DNA of 64,000 nucleotides from Hymenopellis radicata (Eukaryota; Basidiomycota; Agaricomycetes; Agaricales; Physalacriaceae). Shown piece by piece: positions 45,406 to 55,238 of this stretch. The stretch is taken from contig JADNRX010000145.1 in assembly GCA_015501595.1 (NCBI GenBank), positions 1 through 64,000 on the forward strand, given 5' to 3'. How positions within the stretch are numbered: position 1 is the first letter of the stretch; each line of letters begins with the position of its first letter. The notes under the pieces were generated by a model. It saw nothing but the letters and a program-made list of their open reading frames with translations, did no database searches and was not told the origin of the DNA. A program made the position numbers and the translations under genes.

Positions 45406-46693
45406 TAGAGATCGGCACGAGTGGGTACCCGGGTGCACCCGCCACCCGTCCGGCAAATACCTGGTACCCAAAAGCCGTACTTGCCACCTGCGAAAATACT
45501 TGCCACCCGCGGGTACTTGACCCGCGGGTCAAGTACTTGGCAAGTACTTGCTCGAAAGGCAAGTATTTGCACCATCCGGGTGGGCAAGTACTTGCCCACA
45601 TTCCACCATGATTCGTGCCCGCCGCCGACCCCGAGCAATTGCGCGGGGGTTAGAGACGTGCACGATACACATTTGAGAGGCCCCGGCCACTTGCGAGAGC
45701 AAGAACCGCGGCTTGACAAAGTGCATTAGTGGGAAGTGCGGGTGTGGGTAAGGGAAGAAGTGGCGGCGAGGAGATGGCGATCATGAGGAGATGCTGGGCA
45801 CGAGGAGATGCTGAGCATGAGGCAGGCGAGGACAGACTGCGCAACGTAAAGGAGAAAAGAAAAGCAAAGATGTAGTAAATACGCGCCTGTGAGGCTGGAT
45901 GCGTCCGCGACGCCGTCCAGCCCGGGTCACTGACCACCCGCACCTCCAGTAGTGTCGAAATCGTCAATGGGCGCCGTCATAAAGACGAGCGCCGCACGTT
46001 GCGGGCCCCGTCGAACTGGTGCCGTCGTGCAGACGAGCACCAGTGTATTTGAAGGCAGCGGGGCCGGCAGACGGCCAACCACGCACGAGAATCCAAAGAA
46101 AATGGTCCAGTATCATTGCTGCCTCGCTTGTGAGGGCCTACGCGCTGCAGGTCCTCGTTAAATTGGTGTCGTCGCGAAGACGAACAGCAGAATGCGCCCC
46201 AGAACGTATCCGAGGGCGCAGCAGCCGGCGCGAAGCCAAACCGCGTCGGAAGAGCGAAGGAGCATAGAGAATGAAGGTAGAACAGGCCCCAGAAGAAGTT
46301 CTGGGGCCAACGAACACGACGCCGTTGTCGTGCTGTGGTGGGAGGAAGTGAGAGCTGAGATCGGAGAGGATCGATCGTTATCCGGCAAGTGCCGGGACGT
46401 TCGGCCATCTCGGCGATCACTGAAATTCTTCGGCAACGTCGTTTTTAAGCGACGTTGAGGTCGTTTGACCTCAAATAAATTGCAATAAATCATGTAAAAT
46501 ATATCTCTACCTATGTGCAAGTACTAGGCAAGTACTTGCCACAAGTACTTGCCTCACCAAACTCGTACTTGTCACCCGCGGCACCACCCGTGGGAAACAA
46601 GTACTTGCCACCCGGGTGCCGGGTGCGGCACCACCCGGGTGATCGAAATACTTGCCGGCACCCGCAAGTATCTGCCACTCATGCCGATCTCTA
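45406..46693. mobile_element. hAT-type element B2, 1,288 bp
   Basis: Ends TAGAGATCGGCACGAGTGGG and CCACTCATGCCGATCTCTA with exact duplication CCAGTCGC (45398-45405, 46694-46701). It is a relative of B1 in reverse orientation: AAGTACTTGC arrays at both ends, palindrome at 45627-45649, GGCCCTCACAAGCGAGGC (minus) near 46130, core near 46370-46430, A+T block near 46470-46505. Confidence 0.85.
45627..45649. repeat. Conserved palindrome in element B2
   Basis: CCCCGAGCAATTGCGCGGGG, reverse complement of the B1 palindrome, about 221 bp from the left end of B2. Confidence 0.65.
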
Positions 46694-46803
46694 CCAGTCG
46701 CTAGATGAAATAGACGGATCTCATTAAAAAGGTTAAGATGACTTGATCGAGACGACATACCCAGTTGGCAGCTTTGCCTTGACCTCGACCTTGCCATATC
46801 GTA

Positions 46804-49341
46804 TACTTGCTGTCTTCCGTCTGCCTCTGACTCATGCCACGGGAACAAGAAGAGGTGCCAGAAATCTGACGCAGTTCTGGAACATCAAATACAGTAGGAG
46901 AATGCCCACACGAATCTCTGGGGAAACAAGGGTGACGCACGAGGAGAGACCCTCGGTGATAGCAGGCCATTCAAGCGTAACCCGAGCTCTTCAACAGCAG
47001 CTCCATCCCCTCCGAGTCCTCGGTCGCCTGTATCACAACGCCCAGCTCCACGAACGGACACGCTCGGCCACGGCATAGTAATAATGGTTATCTCCTAGAG
47101 ATACACCGTAACCGACGTATAAGAGGGGCCGGTATGACATCGTGGTAGACGCCCTACGTCCGCGCAAATCTGATTGCTCTATTTACTCCTCTGCAGACGT
47201 CTCACTCGCGCCAGAAGTACTCTCAGCGGCGTCCCGACGCGTCCAAAAGCGTGACCGGCTCTTACCTCGTTGATCGTCACGGGTCAGCTTCCTTCCTGCC
47301 TCTCACCATCATCTCTCCGTGTTGACTTTTCTTGCTCCCAAATACTGCCTTCGACGTCGTCTCTCATGGCTCTGGTAAGTCTTTTCTCCTCTACTTTCGT
47401 CGGCAACGTTTCTCACAACACTGTTTGCAGGCTCTCGTTGCCCCGACTCTTTAACGTTGACGGCGGGACTACAGCATACACAAACTCTTACGACGAGTGG
47501 ACGGGAGTCGACTACTGGGGCTGTAGTCATTGGCCACGGCGTTCAAGACGGGTACGCTCATCAACGCCCGTCCCACATTTTCGCTCTTCAAGCCCGCATG
47601 TCCCAAGATTGATTCAGTGGCAAGAAGTCGTGATTGGTGGTCGTTGGCGAGACAGACTCGGTGGAGGCGCGACCGTTAGATGAAGCCGGACGACACGGTC
47701 TCAGTGACCATGAAAGACGATGCAAAATCGGTCTCCCAGACACTGTGCGACGACTCAAAGTCGGTTGCAGATCCCGCGGTATGCTACCGTATCGTCGCTG
47801 CTGATAAACGGGGCCCATACTGAGCATTGTGCTCATTGATGTGGTGGTAACAAGAGAAGTGATCGCTGTTCGAATGCGATCGAAACCAAACACTATTTAG
47901 ATTCATGATTTATGTCGTCGCCGCTAAATCTGGCCGACGTAGACAACAGTTCTTCTCTGTCCAGCCAGAGATAACATATTGTAGATACTGCAGGCAAATT
48001 TTGGGCTGTCGGTGCGTTGCAAGAAGCTGGAATACTCGATTATACACAGATGGAGATGGGATACTTGCTATATAAGCAAGATTCCACCATTCCCAAGCCA
48101 TTCCTTTTGCACTGACTTCCAAATATGGCCTGGATTTATTTTAGCAATGCAGGGCGAGATATCCCGACGGTTGTTTAGCTACTCCGAGCTCCTCGTCGTC
48201 ATTCTGAGCGACGTCGAGGATGCCCCGAACGTGATCCGGCAAATGCCGGACAGTGATCAAGTGCTTTTGTTTGTCGTTCTCACCTCTTACCACTGCACAT
48301 CGACGTCCCTCAATCCAGCCACGGGCCTCTGCCTGTGGCCTCTTGTTCCCATTCTCTCTTTCTTCTTTGCACCTGGATCCTCGAACACGTCTCCATGGCT
48401 CAACAGCTGTGGACGACCTTTATTTTTCGCGGCACTAAGCCCTCTATCGACGAGGCTACCGAACGGCTCAAAACACGAGCGCCGTTGCACCAGGATGACT
48501 CGGAATGCTGCAGAATCCCCTTTCTGTAGGCTTCAAGCATGGGTCAGATTGTGGGTGCCGTGTTGTCTGCTGGCAACGCGGCACTGGTTGGTGCATTTTG
48601 TTTTCTTATACCTTGATTTTCCCCCATTCATTTGTCGACGTCGTTCATGGCGCCGTTATCATCAATCATTTTTTTCCTTAAATCCTCCTTGTAAATCCTT
48701 TCCCATTCCCAGCTGATTCTCATTCCGCTCCCCCAAAATTGCCCAAGTCCATTGTGCCGCCGGCACGTGACGTATGCCTCACGTGCCGGTTGGTTTAAAT
48801 TCCGATCGGTCCCTGTTGTGCGACTTGTTCTCATACCACGACCCACCAGGATTCCCTCTTCGGCGCTGCTGCTTCGCGCACAGCTGTCACCTGGTCGGCG
48901 CTGCCTTGTGCACGTCTGCATGACCTCGACGTGGGGTTTGCGCTGCCCACCACCTCCTGCAATATTGCCGTCAATGACTATTCAGTGCGTAGTTAGACAG
49001 CTTTTTCCTCTTGACCTGTCTCATCCTTCGTCGGCAGATGTTCGGATGGTATCATACACTGACAATAACGACGACCTTCGACTCAACAATGAGTGTCCGG
49101 AGCACCTCTGGCAGAGCACCCTTACGAAACGCGTACCCTTGACAAGGATGACGACGACGCTGCCCCACAACCACGACGGCTCTCCTACGACGACGACAGT
49201 TTCCCACAACCACCTTCAAGGATGACGAGACGAACTTCGAGGCTGCCCCGGTGACCTTTAACTTACCAGGACAAAGGACGAGCACTGCCGTTGAGGACGA
49301 AGGAGCACTATCGAGGACGAGGACGAGTACATTCCTCGATG
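46804..49341. other. No assigned gene; traces of repeats
   Basis: A GTAAGT...TTTGCAG intron-like segment lies at about 47369-47430, followed by the segment (47505-47570) that matches about 40560-40625 on the other strand. At 48190-48260 the sequence GACGTCGAGGATGCCCCG with ATCCGGCAAATGCCGGA recalls the hAT core, and TAAGCCCTCTATCGACGAGGC occurs at about 48436, so a decayed relative of elements A-C probably lies near 48100-48900. Its ends were not found. Confidence 0.35.
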
Positions 49342-49550
49342 ATGCTGACTACGAGGAGCGATGCCGACGACGAGGAGCGATGCCGACTACGAGGAGCGAT
49401 GCCGACTACGAGGAGCGATGCCGACTACGAGGAGCGATGCCGACTACGAGGAGCGATGCCGACTACGAGGAGCGATGCCTACTACGAGGACCGATGCCGA
49501 CTACGAGGAGCGATGCCTACTACGAGGACTGATGCCGACTACGAGGATGA
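49342..49550. repeat. 19-bp minisatellite, about 11 units
   Basis: Unit GACTACGAGGAGCGATGCC repeated head to tail with few changes (TACTACGAGGACC variants at the right end). Because 19 is not a multiple of three, each frame cycles through three peptides, so the open frames across it are by-products. It ends about 230 bp before the foldback element. Confidence 0.9.
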
Positions 49551-49779
49551 AGACATTGAATACGACGATGCTGACTGCGAGGATGTCGAGCGAAAGGATG
49601 TCGAGGACAAGGATGAGCGCAACGATTATGAGGACCTCAACCACAATGCCTACTATAGCTACGAGGACAAGCATGCCACATATGAGAACTAGTACTAAGG
49701 ACTCCGATGAGATGCCGATGATGTCTATATACATTATGCTTCTATACAGCTATTATCTGTACATTTATCTGTCTATCTT

Positions 49780-52407
49780 CACCCTATGATGTACCCTTAA
49801 CTCATTAATACCTCTACTTAGAGGGCAAGGTATTACATTAATAGCTGCAAGATTAATAGGGTATTAATTAGTTATGGGGCATCACCCAAACTGCGCAGCT
49901 AGGTATTGTCACATGACTGGACCATATCCCAAATGGGTAGGGCTCCCTCTAGGGTGCGGGTGGGCTTCCCAATTGAGCCAGGTGGGAGGGATGACATCAT
50001 CCAGGAACTAGCTAAATCTATTAATAAATAGATCAGATTTTGATGGGATGGGGAATGTTCCTGGGATTGATGGATTGATGGATGGGATCTGGGATGGGTG
50101 GGGAATGCCCTTTGTGGCGCATTTTTGATTAGGTCAGCACTAGGCTGGATGGGGTGGGCAATAATGAATGCTGCTGTAGGGGATGGCTGTTGGGGTGATG
50201 AAAACCTTTTTTATAGTTTTTTAGGCTAGGAATCCAATGGTGTAAACCATTTTGCGATAGCTTCAAAACTGAGAGAGATATTAGGGGTGCAAAAATGCGC
50301 CACACTTCTAGTAGGGCCTGTACATATCCTATAGCCTTGTGACTTTGATACCTTTTAGAGGTACTATAGAACGATATCTGATATCATTTTCAGGTAATTC
50401 TATGGAAGGGTTCAAGAGATATATCAGGATGACTGCTCCAGGGCCACCAGGGATATAGCATAGGATTCTGCTACTCTGGGGACCTGAGACTTTGATACAT
50501 CGTTTATAGTAGTACTAAACCGCTATTTATGATATAGAGAGTGTCCCCAACTCAGTAGTCCATGTATAGATAGGTCTTCAATGCTGTTTTAAGCATTTTC
50601 GCATTTTTGGTTATTTAACATAGGGATACCTCTCCAAATTGTACTGGGCTACCTTTAGACATTGCTTTATAACCTTTTCGCAAAAGGAACCATGTCATTT
50701 GGTGAAGGGACCAGTGTTCTAGAGGTCAGTCTTCCTCCCCACCGGAGTTTTGATCAAGATTCCCACGCTCTAGAGGGAGGATCGTCCACTCAATTTAACG
50801 TGTCTCACACATGCTACTGCCTTCATTTCTTCTGTTGAACGTGTATATATGTTATATGTATGATCTCTAGGTCTCAAACCAGTAATTCAATGAAGTAATC
50901 AGGTTAGAAACTCGTCCTAAGCTGTGCAGACCTACCTATCCTACTAGAAATTGAACAATACTCTATGACTATTGATAGGAGATATGAAATGTAAAGTGAA
51001 CCTTATTATTAGAGTCATATTAGAGGTATTACATCAGTCAACCAGATAACAATCATGTCCTATAACCTGTTCAGGCATTGAAAGCAATTATACAAGAGTT
51101 AGTCTACTGCGCATTCTCACTTTCTTACCTCTCATGTGTAGCATATGGAAGATGCCTCTTACTTCATCTAATATAATATATATTCATAACTGAACACTTT
51201 TTAGGGTGCCCTTTGAAGTAGAACTTGAAATATTACTATCTGAAGGTAGCCTAACCTGTTTATAGAGCTTAGGACGAGTTCCTAATCTGATTACTGGATT
51301 AAATTACTAGTCTGATACCTGGAAATCATATATATAACATATATACACGTCCTGCAGAAGAAATGAAGGCAGTAGCATGTGTGAGACACGTTAAATTGAG
51401 TGGACGATCCTCCCTCTAGAGCGTGGGAATTTTGATCAAAACTCCGGTGGGAGGAAGACTGACCTCTAGAACACTGGTCCCTTCACCAAATGACATGGTT
51501 CCTTTTGCGAAAAGGTTGTAAATGAATGTCTAAAGGTAGTCCAGTACAATTTAGAGAGGTATCCCTATGTTCAATAACAAAAATGCGAAAATGCTTAAAA
51601 TAGCATTGAAGACCTATCTATACATGGACTACTGAGTTGGGGACACTCTCTATATCATAAATAGCGGTTTAGTACTACTATAAACGATGTATCAAAGTCT
51701 CAGGTCCCCAGAGTAGCAGAATCCTATGCTATATCCCTGGTGGCCCTGGAGCAGTCATCCTGATATATCTCTTGAACCCTTCCATAGAATTACCTGAAAA
51801 TGATATCAGATATCGTTCTATAGTACCTCTAAAAGGTATCAAAGTCACAAGGCTATAGGATATGTATAGGGCCTACTAGAAGTGTGGCGCATTTTTGCAC
51901 CCTTAATATCTCCCCCAGTTTTGAAGCTATCGCAAAATGGTTTACACCATTGGATTCCTAGCCCAAAAAGCTATAAAAAAGGTTTTCATCACCCCAATAG
52001 CCATCCCCTACAGCAGCATTCATTATTGCCCACCCCATCCAGCCTAGTGCTGACCTAATCAAAAATGCGCCACAAAGGGCATTCCCCAGCCATCCTAGAT
52101 CCCATTCATCAATCCATCAATCCTAGGAACATTCCCCACCCCATCAAAATCTGATCTATTTATTAATAGATTTAGCTAGTTCCTGGATGATGTCATCCCT
52201 CCCACCTGGCTCAATTGGGAAGCCCACCCGCACCCTAGAGGGAGCCCTACCCATTTGGGATATGGTCCAGTCATGTGACAATACCTAGCTGCGCAGTTTG
52301 GGTGGTGCCCCATAACTAATTAATACCCTATTAATCTTGCAGCTATTAATGTAATACCTTGCCCTCTAAGTAGAGGTATTAATGAGTTAAGGGTACATCA
52401 TAGGGTG
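49780..52407. mobile_element. Foldback element, 2,628 bp with 1.14-kb arms
   Basis: Left arm 49780-50922 and right arm 51267-52407 are near-identical inverted copies starting CACCCTATGATGTACCC and ending with its complement. The loop (50923-51266) is A+T-rich. A 7-bp duplication CTATCTT flanks it (49773-49779, 52408-52414). No coding frame of note exists anywhere in 2.6 kb. The type of termini does not match the TAG or CTGTA groups; superfamily unknown (7-bp duplications are known for Dada-type and a few others). Confidence 0.8.
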
Positions 52408-52559
52408 CTATCTTTTAATCAATGCATTTTTTCATTCTCTTTTGTATGATTTTGATTGAGATATGAATCGCTCTGTTTAGATTTCTGAGCTGCTTATTGG
52501 TAAATATAAGATGAGGTTTGTTTAAACATGTATCTTGGGATGCTTTTGTCTAGCTTTGC

Positions 52560-52880
52560 TAGTGCCTTCAGACTGCTTTCTGTTGTCTGTGAAGGTGCCT
52601 TCTGAGTATCTTTGGAGAAGGTTATCTGAGAGATATGCTTTTTACTAACTTTTATAAGCTTTATAAGTAGGCAGAAGACATACTAAAGTCATCTTCGGAG
52701 AAGGTTCTCTGAGACGCATGCTTTATGCTAACTTCAGAGAGCTTTTTGATGGCTCTGGGAGTTACTTGGGATGTCTTGAAGTAACTTAGAGTATGTGTCT
52801 CCGATAACCTTCTCCGAAAGGAACTTTGTAGCCTTCTGGCTTTTGCGGCCTTTAAGCACTTTAAGTTATCCTAAGTCGTC
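52560..52880. repeat. Internally repetitive A+T-rich sequence
   Basis: GGAGAAGGTT-TCTGAGA-GCATGCTTT-TGCTAACTT occurs twice (about 52613-52660 and 52699-52745) and inverted once (GATAACCTTCTCC, about 52803). Shares words with 42867-43060. Probably an old repeat. Confidence 0.45.
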
Positions 52881-53567
52881 TAAACGCATATAGGCCTTTC
52901 CAGATGCCCGAAACCGACCTATAGTCAGTCGCCGAAGAAATACAAGAGCATAAGAAACATTTGGATCGATTTTGGACCATCTCCTTTTGCCAGCGCTCGA
53001 CCACATCCTCCCATCAGTAGATTTTTTTGTAGCCGCGTTTATAACCGCGACATTCAGGTTAATGTGACGAGTGAGCCTCTTTCCTCCCACCACCATCAGG
53101 TTTTCACTTGCGCATTCCTGCCTCTCAGTGCTCTTGCTCCGAACACTCTGATAATCTGTCGTCTTCGCTGCTGTGTTCTTCACTAACGTCATTGACTATC
53201 TTTTCCCAGCACTTGTCCAGCAGCATGTGCTTTGGACACGACACGACAACCGACGACTGTTGACGCATTTTGTCGCTATCCGGGACATCTGGTACGGTGT
53301 TAAAAACTCCGTTTCTTCGCTATTCTTGCGTACCTTCCCTGTAGATGAATGTTTCTGGCTTTTACCGACGCCTCCAGCAGTGTACAAGGTTGGTTCTCGC
53401 TTTGTGTCGTTGCATTTGACCTATACACTTTTAGCACCCTTGAGAGCTGTTAATTCTACCTCGACAAGTGTGGTGTTGTCCTTGGAAGTTGGAACGCCGC
53501 CTTCCCGCCCTATCTCAAATCCACGCACCGATAGACCCTCGCATTGTCGGAACTTCATCCTGACGTA

Positions 53568-53820
53568 CTGTACTGTTTCGACTGTAAGTTCGCGGCATGT
53601 GACACATTATGCCGTGAACTTACAGGAAACAAGTTCGTAACCAGGCACAACACCCAGAATTACCATATTTGGATGCTCCCGCCATAGGCGGGAGCGAAAA
53701 TTTCCTTTTTAAGCCTCACGGACCCTGAAAATAAGGTCCGTGATGCGTTATACTTTATCCTAAGTTAGGTTTTAGACCGCACATTACGCGTTATGCGAAC
53801 ATGCGGTCGAAACGGTACAG
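53568..53820. mobile_element. TA-flanked MITE copy 3, 253 bp
   Basis: Ends CTGTACTGTTTCGACTG and CGGTCGAAACGGTACAG are inverted repeats with TA on both sides (53566-53567, 53821-53822). Internal perfect hairpin GCTCCCGCC-ATA-GGCGGGAGC at 53675-53695, at a place comparable to that in copy 2. Confidence 0.75.
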
Positions 53821-53914
53821 TATTGCATGCTCATTGCTAAAACTCTTATGATATACACTCGTGGATCCATGGCGAATAGCCTCTAGAAAACAAGAGCCCT
53901 TCACTCCCATCTCC

Positions 53915-54860
53915 TCAGTCTGCCTCATCGGTATACGCATCTCCAGTTCTACGTCCTCGAACATGCATCAATACTGTGTGAGTATCGACCACAAGCGTCT
54001 GCAACAGGTTGTGTGCAGCCTTTTGGCCCTCGTAGATATCCTCAACACGTGAGGCGAGACGTGTCTGCATGATCTTCAGGTCAGTTAGTAATTGCGTTGT
54101 GGAGATATCACTTCGAATCTAAAGATCATTAGCAGGGGTACACATCAAAGATGTAACAAGCACACATTGAACGCGATCCGTGCATTGTCCACTCGGGAAC
54201 GGAACTCCAGAACCTCGGCGGTGATTCGCCCGTGTGAGGCCAAGTACCTCAGCCGCCCGAGCTTCGAGAGACTCTGGACTCTAGAATCCACAATCTTAAT
54301 GGTTCTGTGATTGAAGCGAGTTAGCGTTGAATGACGGAGGAGATGTGTCAACGTACTCCCGAAGATCAGAAATTCTGTTGATATCAGCACCACTGAGTGT
54401 AGACGCAGGTCCAATCTCGTTTAAGATGGCAAGTGTGATGGAGGCTGTGTGCTCTGCGAGAGCCTGGCATTCGCTGCGAGCGCTTCGAGCGTTCTAGATA
54501 GAAATCAGTCTGACACCACCATGTGTGCTAGAGAGAAGTACTCACCTCTGCAGCTTGGACAGTCTTCCGCAGGGTTCCACACGCGCCCTCAAGCACATCT
54601 CCAAACATTGGAACCGATTTCGCGACATTCTCCATGATGTCGAGGCATGTGACGAGGTTTGCCATGTTTGTTGATCCAGAAGTCGATGCTGAATCAGAGT
54701 AGCCCATGTCACTGTTCCGAAGCTTGGACAGCGCGTCGATGCGAGCATTCATCTCCCGGAAGTACGGAAGGGCAATCCTCATGACTTCTTTGAGATCCTT
54801 CCAAGGTCTGTCCGGCGAACAATCAACCAGAATCCTTCCCTCAAATGAACTGGAGGTCAT
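53915..54860 (-). CDS. Helical protein like fungal NLR N-terminal domains
   Basis: Four exons (54860-54546, 54493-54357, 54304-54166, 54118-53915) with 46-53-nt introns in agreeing phases give an undamaged 264-aa protein. It is predominantly amphipathic helix with no signal peptide. Short words such as LDIMENVAKSVPMFGDVLEG resemble the N-terminal helical adaptor or cell-death-type bundle I recall in front of NACHT/NB-ARC domains of Agaricomycete NLR-like proteins (self/non-self or stress signalling). No NACHT or repeat domain follows; the reading frame ends and intergenic sequence begins, so it is a stand-alone domain. The family assignment is by memory of pattern and moderate at best. Start at 54860 is the only good ATG before the first exon. 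Confidence 0.6.
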
Positions 54861-55238
54861 GGAGCACCTATATGTCCCAAATATCCCTTAGTCCCTTACC
54901 TGTCACAGTGTAGCCGGTGACGGTTACCGTTTATATAGATCTGTGGTAAATGTACCGTACTCCAATAAACCTCGTATAAAGCTGAACTTGGCGCGCGTGT
55001 TAGACCCCTACCTAGGTAACCGACAGCAGCGGTCCTCGGCCCCGCACCTCGGGCATACTTATGTCGTCATCGTCGCTGCCGATCACTGTCCCGACGCTCC
55101 CGCTCATTGTTGAGGGGCGGGATTGCCTGTTTCCATCATTATACCGTCACATTTCAAGACTACAAATGATATGATATTTTCAGAGACATTAGCAACACAA
55201 AAGACGCTATATATAGCGTAGGCCAAGACAAAAGGAGA

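Larger units (their letters stand above)
45283..46803 (-). pseudogene. GH16 beta-glucanase fragment split by hAT element
   Basis: Exon ending at 46761 encodes IRYGKVEVKAKLPTG. After a 60-nt intron (46760-46701) comes a 7-nt micro-exon CGACTGG (Gly-Asp-Trp completed). Then after a 54-nt intron (45397-45344) exon 45343-45283 encodes KWPVIWLLPVDNAYGSWPMS. This is the glycoside hydrolase family 16 fold region just before the catalytic GEIDI motif; GH16 enzymes cut or remodel beta-1,3-glucans of cell walls. The catalytic exon itself is not found downstream, and the upstream part is unclear. Element B2 sits exactly at the micro-exon. Without the catalytic motif the gene is dead. Confidence 0.7.

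Noticed and set aside
49342..49550. CRISPR-like regular repeats
   Set aside because: Units are contiguous without spacers and the genome is eukaryotic; it is a minisatellite.
49251..49692. DYEERC-repeat protein
   Set aside because: Frames are open only because of the minisatellite; start and end have no gene-like context.
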